Positions 36,436 through 44,655 of a stretch of 64,000 nucleotides of DNA are shown in pieces. Source of the stretch: SAR324 cluster bacterium (GTDB lineage Bacteria > SAR324 > NAC60-12); assembly GCA_014382365.1 (NCBI GenBank), contig JACNJW010000028.1, positions 124,001-188,000 on the forward strand, read 5' to 3'. The notes under the pieces were generated by a model, which saw only the letters and a list, made by a program, of their open reading frames with translations, had not been told where the DNA came from and did no database searches. A program made the translations under genes and the position numbers. The first letter of the stretch is position 1. The number at the start of each line of letters is the position of its first letter.

Positions 36436-36954
36436 ATGTCTTGTTTTCCACGTGTTCCAACCGAAACTCAAAAAAGAAAACGGAATGCAAATTCTGTCCT
36501 GCCGCTTTTTTGGCGTGGACTATTGAGTCAGGCAGCAGAACGGGGATTTAAATTGCACAGCAACTGCCGTCCTCATTCAGATAGTCGCCTGGGCGTGGAA
36601 ATCGGCAAGGCCGGAGTAAAGTTTAATTACGCAGTCTGGCAGGATGGTTCTGCGGTTGAGTTGTGGATTGATACAGGCAACCAGCAAGAAAACAAACTAA
36701 TTTTCGACCGAATACATGCAGCTAGAAATAAGCTATCAAAGCAGCTTAACAGTTTGTTGCTTTGGGAACGAATGGATGAACAACGCCCCTCACGGATTCG
36801 ATTAGAGCTTCCAGGAAGCGGTTTAAAAGATCGTTCCAACTGGCATTTTCTGCAGACTCAAATGCTAAAGGTGATGCAGCGTTTTTCCTCAATACTAGAA
36901 AAATTAGTTCATTCTTCCGTCAACTACAGCAGGAATTTGTCGAAAGTGGCTTAA
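36436..36954 (+). CDS. DUF4268-domain protein
   Basis: A 172-residue soluble protein. LPLFWRGLLSQAAERGF, VEIGKAGVKFNYAVWQDGSAVELWIDTG, KLIFDRIHAARNKL and WERMDEQRPSRIRLE match the DUF4268 domain order. Such domains are found alone or attached to nuclease-like modules; no biochemical role is established that I know of. GGAG lies eight bases before the ATG. Downstream of the Cys-rich cytochrome and upstream of a DsrE protein on the same strand, so possibly same operon. Confidence 0.75.
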   Translation: MSCFPRVPTETQKRKRNANSVLPLFWRGLLSQAAERGFKLHSNCRPHSDSRLGVEIGKAGVKFNYAVWQDGSAVELWIDTGNQQENKLIFDRIHAARNKLSKQLNSLLLWERMDEQRPSRIRLELPGSGLKDRSNWHFLQTQMLKVMQRFSSILEKLVHSSVNYSRNLSKVA

Positions 36955-37008
36955 CAATTTTTCATCTCAAAAATGTGCCGCGAAAACAATATTAAATGGA
37001 GAAAATAA

Positions 37009-37371
37009 ATGACTAAAATTGCTATAATTTTACATGCAGAACCCGGAACACATGATGCCCTCGGACGTGCCTTACATGCCCTCTTATATGCAAAGGAACT
37101 GCATGAAGAAGGACACAACATTCAACTCATTTTTGACGGAGGCGGTACAAAGTGGATTGAAGAATTCACTAAAGGTCATAAACTTGCGCCGCTTTATCAA
37201 AGTCTAAAATCTGCAGGTGTAATTGCAGGTGTTTGTGATTTTTGTGTACCGGCATTTGATGGTGACAAAGAATTGGTGAAACGGGAAAATTTAACACTGA
37301 TCAATGAGTACAACGGACATCCAAGTATTGCTAAGCTCGTTGCTGAAGACTACCAAATCATTACCCTTTGA
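37009..37371 (+). CDS. DsrE-family protein
   Basis: A 120-residue single-domain protein with the DsrE/F-like fold: IAIILHAEPGTHDALGRALHALLYAKELHEEGHNIQLIFDGGGTKWIEE, then a CDFCVPAF cysteine pair near residue 78. DsrE-like proteins carry sulfur or act as small redox-linked proteins in the cytoplasm. GGAG precedes the ATG by eight bases. The two cysteines next to a Cys-rich, zinc-finger-controlled cassette make a thiol/sulfur role plausible, but this is inference. Confidence 0.8.
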   Translation: MTKIAIILHAEPGTHDALGRALHALLYAKELHEEGHNIQLIFDGGGTKWIEEFTKGHKLAPLYQSLKSAGVIAGVCDFCVPAFDGDKELVKRENLTLINEYNGHPSIAKLVAEDYQIITL

Positions 37372-37470
37372 AGGAGTATAAACATACTTCTGCTACTACT
37401 GAGAAATTATTTTTTGCAGTGCCTCTGTGTTTTTGCGACAAACTGTATTTCAATCATTTTCCTAAATTAT

Positions 37471-37499
37471 AAAAAAGGAATACAGTATATTCCTGTTTT
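37471..37499 (+). terminator. Likely terminator after the DsrE gene
   Basis: AGGAATA-CAGTA-TATTCCT stem-loop, seven perfect pairs, preceded by an A-run and followed by GTTTT. Located about 100 bp after the DsrE stop and 80 bp before the aldehyde dehydrogenase start, closing the sigma/cytochrome cassette. Confidence 0.55.
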
Positions 37500-37574
37500 C
37501 AAGCACGAAAAATAAGAGTAGTATTTATCACACTATAAATTTGCCAAACAATATTTACTAATAAAAACCACAAT

Positions 37575-38960
37575 ATGCTGAAAATTCTCTCTCCATTTGA
37601 TCAAAGTTTGATTCAAGAAATACCATTTGTCGGTAAAGCAGAAGTTGAGCTTGCGCTGTCTGCTGCTTATGCTTTGTTTCTTGATCAGTCAAAGTGGATT
37701 CCTCCTCATGAAAGAATTGCTATCCTGGAACGCACTGCAGCAATAATGAGTTCAAAAATTGAAGAGCTGACAAAAACTGCTGCACACGAAGGTGGGAAAC
37801 CTTATCTTGATTCTAAGGTAGAAGTTTTACGGGCCATCAGTGGAGTTAAAATCGCTGCAGAACACATATCTCAGTTAAAAGGCGAAGAAATTCCAATGAG
37901 TCTTACTAAAGCCTCTGAAAACAGATTGGCCTTTACAACCAGAGAGCCGATTGGAGTTGTCGTTTCAGTCAGTGCTTTCAATCATCCCTTAAATTTAATT
38001 GTGCATCAGGTTATCACTGCCATTGCAGCCGGCTGTCCTGTTATTGTAAAACCGGCACTGACTACACCCCTTTCCTGTTTTGCCCTCATTGAAATTTTGG
38101 AAGAAGCCGGTTTGCCGGCAGGCTGGTGTCAAGCCATTATTTGTGAAAATGAAGCAGCTGAATTATTAGTAACCGATAAAAGGGTTAATTATTTTTCCTT
38201 CATAGGTTCTGCAAAAGTTGGTTGGTTTTTAAAATCAAAATTAGCACCGGGTACTCGCTGCGCACTTGAGCATGGCGGTGCAGCACCGGTGATTGTAGAA
38301 GAGGATGCGGATTTAAATGATTTGCTGCCGGATTTGTTAAAAGGTGGTTTTTATCATGCCGGACAGGTTTGTGTATCTGTTCAGCGCGTTTTTGTACATG
38401 AAAATATTTACCCTAAAGTTGCCGAACGATTAGCTGAAATGGCGGCAGACTTAGTGGTTGGTGATCCCCTCGATGAAAAAACTGAAGTTGGTCCACTGAT
38501 CCTGCCCAGAGAAGTTGATAGAGTAGAGGCGTGGGTCAATCAGGCAGTTGCTGCTGGTGCAGAAGTGTTGACAGGAGGAAAGCGGATTTCTGAAACCTGT
38601 TTTAAACCAACTGTGCTTTTGAATCCTCCGGCAAATGTAAATGTTTCAACTCAGGAAATTTTTGGACCTGTAGTTTGTGTTTACAGCTACACAAATCGTG
38701 AGCAGGCCATTGAAATTGCTAATAGTCTGGATGTTCATTTTCAGGCAGCAGTTTTTACAAAAAATATTGATGTTGCTTTAGACACAGTAAAAAAACTCAA
38801 TGCAACTGCAGTTATGGTCAACGACCACACAGCTTTTCGCGTGGATTGGATGCCCTTTGGTGGTCGGGACTCTTCCGGAATCGGTATGGGAGGAATTCAA
38901 TATTCGATGCACGAAATGAGCAGAGAAAAATTAATGGTCATTAAAAGTAAACTACTCTAG
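37575..38960 (+). CDS. NAD(P)-dependent aldehyde dehydrogenase
   Basis: A 461-residue member of the aldehyde dehydrogenase superfamily. Visible catalytic residues: N136 (SAFNHPLN), E232 (LEHGGAAP) and nucleophile C266 (HAGQVCVSVQ). The cofactor region FSFIGSAKVG and the C-terminal PFGGRDSSGIGMGG loop are intact. Closest by pattern to lactaldehyde/glyceraldehyde-type or sulfoacetaldehyde-type dehydrogenases, but substrate is not readable. It stands alone with its own upstream region. Confidence 0.92.
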   Translation: MLKILSPFDQSLIQEIPFVGKAEVELALSAAYALFLDQSKWIPPHERIAILERTAAIMSSKIEELTKTAAHEGGKPYLDSKVEVLRAISGVKIAAEHISQLKGEEIPMSLTKASENRLAFTTREPIGVVVSVSAFNHPLNLIVHQVITAIAAGCPVIVKPALTTPLSCFALIEILEEAGLPAGWCQAIICENEAAELLVTDKRVNYFSFIGSAKVGWFLKSKLAPGTRCALEHGGAAPVIVEEDADLNDLLPDLLKGGFYHAGQVCVSVQRVFVHENIYPKVAERLAEMAADLVVGDPLDEKTEVGPLILPREVDRVEAWVNQAVAAGAEVLTGGKRISETCFKPTVLLNPPANVNVSTQEIFGPVVCVYSYTNREQAIEIANSLDVHFQAAVFTKNIDVALDTVKKLNATAVMVNDHTAFRVDWMPFGGRDSSGIGMGGIQYSMHEMSREKLMVIKSKLL

Positions 38961-39004
38961 TTTCTGGAAACGCCAACTTTGTTTGTTTGCAAGATTAATA
39001 ATTC

Positions 39005-39084
39005 ATGAAAAGAACTGTTAAAAAAAAACTAAAAATTCTGCAAAAAAACATAATTGGATTTATCTGGTTTCACCATTAGTAGTC
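39005..39084 (+). other. Frameshifted 5' end of the pentaheme cytochrome gene
   Basis: An ATG begins MKRTVKK and runs into nine consecutive A (39020-39028). In the ATG frame translation stops at a TAG at 39077. Re-reading one base in the A-run (or one extra A) continues as KNSAKKHNWIYLVSPLVVLV and joins the cytochrome frame, completing a membrane anchor. Confidence 0.65.
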
Positions 39085-40305
39085 TTGGTTGGTGGCCTGG
39101 CAAGTCTGCTTTATTTCACTCTTGCCGGAGATGTCCTGAAAAGCAAAGAAAATGCTGAAGCAAATCTCTGGCGGGTTGCATACTGGAAAGCACCTATTCC
39201 GTTTCAAGGTGAGGTTCCGGAAAACTTTCATCCTCTGGCCAGAGACTTGAGTGCAAAAAGATGCGCTCAATGTCATCCAACTCAATATGAAGACTGGTCT
39301 GCCTCTCTGCACAGCAAAGCTATGGGTCCGGGAATTGCTGGCCAGTATCCTCCGTTTTCCTCCAGCGAAAAAGCCGGCTGCGATGTTTGTCATGCACCAA
39401 TGAGTGAACAGGCGGAAGAATTACGAGTCTCCGGAGAATGGACCGCCAACACTAAACTTAATCAAAATCTGCAGCAGGAAGGTGTAACCTGTGCAGCCTG
39501 TCATCTGCGAAAACATCAGCGTAATGCACCGCCGCAGCGAACCGGAAAGCAGGATGATTCGGAGTTAGAAGAGCTTTCGGCAGCTTTGCACGGAAAACCG
39601 TTGCGTACAAAGTTTTTTGAAACTTCAGAATTTTGCCGCGGCTGCCACCAGCACGAAGCAAATACACTTAAAATCAGTGGTAATACAATTGAAAACACTT
39701 ACATAGAATGGCTAAAAAGTCCGGCCTATGATGCTGGAAAAACTTGTCAATCCTGTCACATGCCTGACCGAAAACATCTTTGGAAGGGTATTCATGATAA
39801 AGAAATGACTACTTCGGGAGTGAGAATTGAGCACACACTCAGTACTGAAAACCCAAAAACAGGTGAGGTATTCCGTGCAACTTTAAAACTAAGCAACACC
39901 GGAAGCGGACACCGGTTTCCAACTTACACAACTCCTGCAGTCTACCTGAAGGCAGCATTTTTGGATAAAGACGCAAAAGTCGTTTCAGGAGATTATTTTG
40001 AGCAACACATAATTCAGAGACGCTTGAATATGTCCAACTCTCCCTGGACCGAATATTTTGATACACGTCTCGCGTCAGGCGAGTCTGCTGAATTAGTTTT
40101 TGAGAAAACTATACCTCCGGAAGCAGTTCGTTTCAAGTTGTGGATTTGGGTCAAACCCGATCAATTCTATGAAGGTTTTTACAAAAGAATGATCAGCAAC
40201 AAGCCAAAGCACGCTGGTCTTGCACAATTTCAAGAGGCACTTGTTGAAGCAAAAAATCGCCAGTATGCTCTTTTTACAAAGGAATTAGAAATTTATGCCA
40301 ATTAA
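39085..40305 (+). CDS. Membrane-anchored pentaheme cytochrome c
   Basis: The in-frame part encodes 406 residues from a TTG; the true N-terminus probably lies 80 bp upstream across an A9 frameshift. After the anchor, five CxxCH heme motifs are seen at residues 60 (CAQCH), 99 (CDVCH), 136 (CAACH), 184 (CRGCH) and 221 (CQSCH), with extra histidines (HSKAM, HQHEAN) for distal ligands. The C-terminal 180 residues form a beta-rich domain (SGHRFPTYTTPAVYLKAAFLD). Related to cytochrome c554-type multiheme proteins. Probably periplasmic electron transfer. It overlaps the TVP38 gene by 11 bp. Confidence 0.85.
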   Translation: MVGGLASLLYFTLAGDVLKSKENAEANLWRVAYWKAPIPFQGEVPENFHPLARDLSAKRCAQCHPTQYEDWSASLHSKAMGPGIAGQYPPFSSSEKAGCDVCHAPMSEQAEELRVSGEWTANTKLNQNLQQEGVTCAACHLRKHQRNAPPQRTGKQDDSELEELSAALHGKPLRTKFFETSEFCRGCHQHEANTLKISGNTIENTYIEWLKSPAYDAGKTCQSCHMPDRKHLWKGIHDKEMTTSGVRIEHTLSTENPKTGEVFRATLKLSNTGSGHRFPTYTTPAVYLKAAFLDKDAKVVSGDYFEQHIIQRRLNMSNSPWTEYFDTRLASGESAELVFEKTIPPEAVRFKLWIWVKPDQFYEGFYKRMISNKPKHAGLAQFQEALVEAKNRQYALFTKELEIYAN

Positions 40306-41002
40306 CAACAAACAAATCCAAAAAATTCTGCTTGTCGGAATTATTGCGGCCATTGTCGTCTTATTTTTCGTTTTCGATTTACAGCAGTATTTATCTCTTG
40401 AATATCTACAGGCTTCCAAAGCAAATTTAATCTCATATTATCAGGAAAATCCTGTCTTGGTTTTGGGTGGTTTTTTTCTGATATACGTTGTGGCAACGGC
40501 CTTTTCTCTGCCGGGAGCAATCTGGTTAACTTTTGCGGGTGGTGCCTTGTTCGGCTTGACTAGCGGTACGATTGTGGTTTCCTTCGCCAGTTCGATAGGC
40601 GCAACGTTAGCAATGCTGATCGCCAGATTTTTGCTGCAGGACTGGGTTCAGAGTCGTTTTGCGACACAGATGAAAACCATCAATAGCGGTATTTACAAGG
40701 ATGGCGGTTTCTATTTGTTCACCTTGAGGCTTGTACCGGTCGTTCCTTTTTTCGTCATCAATTTAGGTATGGGCCTGACACCTCTGCGTGCAGTCACCTT
40801 TTACTGGGTAAGTCAATTGGGAATGCTGCCGGGGACTCTGGTTTACGTCAATGCCGGCTCGGAACTTGGAAAAATAACATCGCTGGGAGATATCCTTTCA
40901 GCCCCCCTGATTGGTTCATTTGTATTATTAGGAATATTTCCGCTGTTGGTCAAAAAAATACTGGCTTACATTGAAACAAAGAGAAGTAAAGAAAATGGCT
41001 AA
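40295..41002 (+). CDS. TVP38/TMEM64 (VTT/DedA-like) membrane protein
   Basis: A 235-residue inner-membrane protein with about six hydrophobic segments and the SNARE-associated/VTT core (FSLPGAIWLTFAGGALFGLTSGT, RLVPVVPFFVINLGMGL, YWVSQLGMLPGTLVYVNAGS). Family members are lipid scramblase-like or transport proteins; the ion or lipid handled here is unknown. Its ATG lies inside the cytochrome gene end and its stop overlaps the flavoprotein start by 8 bp, so it is tightly linked to both. Confidence 0.9.
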   Translation: MPINNKQIQKILLVGIIAAIVVLFFVFDLQQYLSLEYLQASKANLISYYQENPVLVLGGFFLIYVVATAFSLPGAIWLTFAGGALFGLTSGTIVVSFASSIGATLAMLIARFLLQDWVQSRFATQMKTINSGIYKDGGFYLFTLRLVPVVPFFVINLGMGLTPLRAVTFYWVSQLGMLPGTLVYVNAGSELGKITSLGDILSAPLIGSFVLLGIFPLLVKKILAYIETKRSKENG

Positions 41003-42431
41003 ATATGATTACAACCTGATTTCCATCGGTGCCGGTTCCGGCGGACTTGTCAGTTCATTTATTGCTGCTGCGGTAAAAGCCAAGGTAGCCCTGATCGAAA
41101 AACATAAAATGGGCGGTGACTGCCTCAATACCGGCTGTGTCCCCAGCAAGGCCCTGATCAGTAGTGCCAAGGCAGTGCAAGTGCTGAAAAAACATGCACT
41201 ATACGGATTGAAAAATGTCAGTTATGAAGTAGATTTTGCACAAGTCATGGAACGGGTACAGGACATTATTGCCAAAGTAGAACCGCATGACAGTATTGAG
41301 CGCTATTCCTCTCTCGGTGTTGAATGTCATACCGGAGAAGCCCGGATACTTTCGCCGCACGAAGTTGAGGTCAACGGAAAAATATTAACTACAAAAAGCA
41401 TTGTCGTTGCCACTGGAGCACGACCATTTGTTCCGCCAACACCTGGGCTTGAAGATGTTCCGTATTCACATTCGGACAATATCTGGGAACTCCGTAACCA
41501 GCCAAAGCATCTCGCGGTAATCGGCGGCGGGCCAATCGGTTCTGAACTGGCACAGGCTTTCCGCAGACTGGGCTCAGAGGTAACGATATTTAATCGTGGC
41601 CCTGGAATACTGCCGCGAGAAGACATGGACATGGTAAAACTTGTCTGTGATGTTTTTGAAAAAGACGGCCTCAATTTACTTGATGTAACCGAAATTGAAC
41701 GGATTGAAAAACTGAACAACAGTTCCCGTATACATTTTTCAAGAAACGACAAAAAACAGTTTTTGGATGTAGATCATATCTTAGTGGCTGTTGGACGCAG
41801 GCCAAATACATCAGGTTTTGGTTTAGAAGAACTTGGAGTTGAACTCAACAAAAACGGAACGATTAAAGTTGATCCATATTTGCGTACAAATATCCGCAAT
41901 ATTTTTGCCTGCGGTGACGTAGCCGGACCATTTCAATTCACACACATGGCCGGACATCAGGCTTGGTTTGCCACCGTAAACGCCCTTTTTGCACCATTCA
42001 AAAAGTTTGCTGTTGATTATTCAGTCGTTCCCTGGTGTACCTACACCGATCCTGAACTGGCACGAGTCGGACTGAGTGAAGATGAAGCGAAGGCTCAGAA
42101 TATTCCCCACGAAGTGACTACTTACGGTCTCGACGATTTAGACCGTGCAATTACCGACCGTACTGATTACGGGAAAGTAAAGGTCATCACGCCACCTGGG
42201 AAAGACAAAATATTAGGTGCCGCAATTTGTGGTGTCCATGCCGGAGATTTGCTGGCGGAATTCACTCTGGCCATGAAGCACGGAATTGGGCTTAACAAAA
42301 TATTGGGAACAATTCATCCCTACCCCACCATGTCTGAGGCCAACAAAATGCTAGCCGGAGCCTGGCGAAAAAATCATGCCCCTGCCGGAGTTTTGCGTTG
42401 GCTGGAAAAATTTCACAGCTGGCGGCGCTAG
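40995..42431 (+). CDS. FAD-dependent disulfide oxidoreductase (mercuric-reductase-like)
   Basis: A 478-residue class I pyridine nucleotide-disulfide oxidoreductase. FAD site GAGSGGL (12-18), redox cysteines C43 and C48 (GGDCLNTGCVPSKAL), NAD(P) site IGGGPIGSELAQAF, FACGDVAG second FAD motif and C-terminal HPYPTMSE dimer motif. It lacks the N-terminal heavy-metal domain and the C-terminal Cys pair of true MerA, so Hg reduction is unlikely. I start at MAKYDY rather than an upstream in-frame ATG. Commonly found next to TVP38 genes; here this pairing is kept. Confidence 0.9.
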   Translation: MAKYDYNLISIGAGSGGLVSSFIAAAVKAKVALIEKHKMGGDCLNTGCVPSKALISSAKAVQVLKKHALYGLKNVSYEVDFAQVMERVQDIIAKVEPHDSIERYSSLGVECHTGEARILSPHEVEVNGKILTTKSIVVATGARPFVPPTPGLEDVPYSHSDNIWELRNQPKHLAVIGGGPIGSELAQAFRRLGSEVTIFNRGPGILPREDMDMVKLVCDVFEKDGLNLLDVTEIERIEKLNNSSRIHFSRNDKKQFLDVDHILVAVGRRPNTSGFGLEELGVELNKNGTIKVDPYLRTNIRNIFACGDVAGPFQFTHMAGHQAWFATVNALFAPFKKFAVDYSVVPWCTYTDPELARVGLSEDEAKAQNIPHEVTTYGLDDLDRAITDRTDYGKVKVITPPGKDKILGAAICGVHAGDLLAEFTLAMKHGIGLNKILGTIHPYPTMSEANKMLAGAWRKNHAPAGVLRWLEKFHSWRR

Positions 42432-42488
42432 CATTGACTTAGAGCTTGAGAATCAGATATTGCCGGTTTTTTAAAGCAAAGGAACATA

Positions 42489-43328
42489 TTGAAGCACTTA
42501 ATTTTACTCACATATTTTGTATTCAATATTTGTGTTTCCTCCGGATTCGCCGCACCAAAATCTGAATTGTGGTCACGCTGGCAAAAACACAATCCACAAA
42601 GTAATAAAATCATAGAGCATTCTGCCTGGCAGAGTTTTCTGGACAAATATTTAGTCGTCAGTGATTTGCAGCCACAACTTCCTGCTTCCGGAATTAATCG
42701 TGTCCGTTACAATCAAGTCTCAAAACAAGAGTCGAAACAACTCCAGAACTATCTCAGCACTCTTGAAAAAACTGCTGTTTCAAACTATGCACGATTAGAA
42801 CAACGAGCCTTCTGGATCAACCTCTACAATGCAGCCACAGTCAATTTGATCCTTGAACATTATCCTGTTGAATCCATCACCAAAATTTCCTTCAGTTTTT
42901 TTAGTTTTGGCCCCTGGGATGAAAAATTACTGACGGTTGAGGAGGAAGAACTCTCGCTGAATGATATTGAGCACCGTATTTTACGACCAATCTGGCAGGA
43001 TCACAGAATTCACTATGCCCTGAACTGCGCCAGCTTGGGCTGCCCAAATCTACTGCAGCAGGCATTCACGGCTCAAAACACCGAATCGCTGTTAGATCAG
43101 GGTGCAGTTGAATATATTAATCATCCACGTGGAGCAAAGAAAGATGGTAATATTTTACGTCTTTCCAAAATTTATGAATGGTATCAGGCTGATTTTGGCG
43201 GTAATGAAGCAGGAGTACTGAGGCATCTACAGAAATATGCTGGCACTAATTTAGCAAAATCTTTGAATGCAGCTGAACTGGAAATCGAATATCATTACGA
43301 TTGGCAACTGAATGAACCGAACTACTGA
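42489..43328 (+). CDS. Exported DUF547 protein
   Basis: A 279-residue protein, TTG start behind AAAGGA, with a signal peptide (LILLTYFVFNICVSSGFA, cut before APK). The DUF547 core is visible: RAFWINLYNAATVNLILEHYP, FSFFSFGPWDEKLLTVEEEELSLNDIEHRILRP and HYALNCASLGCPNL with an active-site-like Cys. The family function is unknown, but these proteins co-occur with TVP38 and FAD oxidoreductase genes. 57 bp after the oxidoreductase, likely same transcript. Confidence 0.88.
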   Translation: MKHLILLTYFVFNICVSSGFAAPKSELWSRWQKHNPQSNKIIEHSAWQSFLDKYLVVSDLQPQLPASGINRVRYNQVSKQESKQLQNYLSTLEKTAVSNYARLEQRAFWINLYNAATVNLILEHYPVESITKISFSFFSFGPWDEKLLTVEEEELSLNDIEHRILRPIWQDHRIHYALNCASLGCPNLLQQAFTAQNTESLLDQGAVEYINHPRGAKKDGNILRLSKIYEWYQADFGGNEAGVLRHLQKYAGTNLAKSLNAAELEIEYHYDWQLNEPNY

Positions 43329-43362
43329 ATTGATCAGGCAAAGGAAACAGGAAAATATAGTC

Positions 43363-44280
43363 TTAATCCAACTCAGCTTCAAAGCAAACTTTGCCTTCAA
43401 ATGATTCTCCCGGAAGCAGTTTCTTTGCTCCATGTCCAGACTCTCCACGATCCAGCATATTGAAGGCATCTGTCACATGACTAACTGGCTCTACACAAAA
43501 ATACTCCTCCTCTGCAGGAGTGAAAACGACCAGATAATCCAACGGAGCAGCTGCAGTAATTTTTAAGTTAGCCCTCCATTCCGGCCATGAAATCAGGACT
43601 TCACGATTCCAGCCGCTGAAAAGATTATCCATTGACTGCTGACCGACAAGCAAACCTTGATTCAACAATTCTGTTTCAGGAACCTTCTCCAAACTCAAAG
43701 GCATGTTTTCAGCATCATTGACCCACATTTTTTCTGTTTTAGTTGTAATTGTTGCCAGAGGAGTTCGCACAAAGTAAGGATGAAATCCCAAACCCACCGG
43801 CATTGCAGTCTTGCCGGTGTTGGTGATTTGCAGCGTGAGTGTCAGACCAGAATCCCTCAATTCAAAAACCTGCCGGACCAGATAAGAAAACGGCCATTCA
43901 TCAGCAGGATAACTATACTCTATGACTACCCTGTCTTCAGATTTTTCAGTTAGAGTCCAAGGTACTTTCCAGCCGTGTCCGTGTATGCTGTGTACTTCAG
44001 GAGCAAAATTCAGCGGTAGTTTTATTTCCTGTCCTTGAAACGAAAACTGTCCGTTACGGATTCGATTGGAAAAAGGAACCAGCGGGAAGCAACTCATTTC
44101 AAGAGGATCCTGTTTTGCCTTCCCTGCATGTGATACCGGCCGCAATAAATCTATAGAATGTTCTGCAGTAGTCAGACTATAACGGCTGATACAACCACCG
44201 GTCTCAGGTATAATTTGCAGCAGAGCAGTTCCGGAATGTAAAGAGACAACTTTTTCTTTCAGCTCTTTTTTAAAATACAT
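43363..44280 (-). CDS. Aldose 1-epimerase
   Basis: A 305-residue galactose-mutarotase-like protein that interconverts alpha and beta anomers of hexoses. Motifs: PLVPFSNRIRNGQFSFQG near the N-terminus, HSIHGHGWKVPW with the catalytic histidine, GFHPYF with the second histidine, and a C-terminal FCVEPVSHVTDAFN with the catalytic glutamate. Start chosen at the ATG (MYFKKEL); a TTG five codons upstream is the alternative. Converges with the DUF547 gene. No sugar pathway genes adjoin. Confidence 0.9.
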   Translation of the reverse strand: MYFKKELKEKVVSLHSGTALLQIIPETGGCISRYSLTTAEHSIDLLRPVSHAGKAKQDPLEMSCFPLVPFSNRIRNGQFSFQGQEIKLPLNFAPEVHSIHGHGWKVPWTLTEKSEDRVVIEYSYPADEWPFSYLVRQVFELRDSGLTLTLQITNTGKTAMPVGLGFHPYFVRTPLATITTKTEKMWVNDAENMPLSLEKVPETELLNQGLLVGQQSMDNLFSGWNREVLISWPEWRANLKITAAAPLDYLVVFTPAEEEYFCVEPVSHVTDAFNMLDRGESGHGAKKLLPGESFEGKVCFEAELD

Positions 44281-44410
44281 AGTCAATATTTTCAATGTTG
44301 TAAGAATATGCTAAAATTAGCGACTTAATGCAAAACGGCAGAACCCAGGGCAGCAGTTCCTCTGTTGAAATAATATTTTTGTGCAGACAAAACTTAGCTG
44401 ACAGAATAGC

Positions 44411-44599
44411 ATGCGTGGACTGTTTAAGGCAATTTTGCTGACATCACTGATTGTAGGAGCAATTATTCTTCCAGCCTATATTTGGAAAAGTATTGATCCT
44501 GAATCTTATGAGAATTTTTTGTTGCACAGCGTTTCACCAATGTCACAGCAGAGTCGCAATTCGATTTTGCGGCAGCGTAACCTGAATCCAGTGCCCTGA
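44411..44599 (+). CDS. Small single-span membrane protein (62 aa)
   Basis: A 62-residue frame with a basic start (MRGLFKA), one hydrophobic helix (about 8-25, ILLTSLIVGAIILPAYIW) and a polar tail with SQQSRNSILRQRN. It could be an anchored or signal-bearing small protein. No strong ribosome binding site. Located between aldose epimerase (divergent) and the ynjB-like gene, whose promoter begins just after its stop. Function unknown. Confidence 0.45.
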   Translation: MRGLFKAILLTSLIVGAIILPAYIWKSIDPESYENFLLHSVSPMSQQSRNSILRQRNLNPVP

Positions 44600-44617
44600 A
44601 GCAGTTAGCTGAAGTAC

Positions 44618-44647
44618 TTGGCATTAACCTATCACCTTTAATATAAT
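44618..44647 (+). promoter_or_regulatory. Near-consensus promoter immediately before ynjB-like gene
   Basis: TTGGCA, 18 bp, then a perfect TATAAT. The ATG of the next gene starts 9 bp after the -10, so the mRNA would have almost no leader, unless a downstream start is used. Confidence 0.6.
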
Positions 44648-44655
44648 ATTCTATT

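Noticed and set aside
40995..42431. Mercuric reductase
   Set aside because: No heavy-metal-associated N-terminal domain and no C-terminal Cys pair; only the general disulfide oxidoreductase family is supported.
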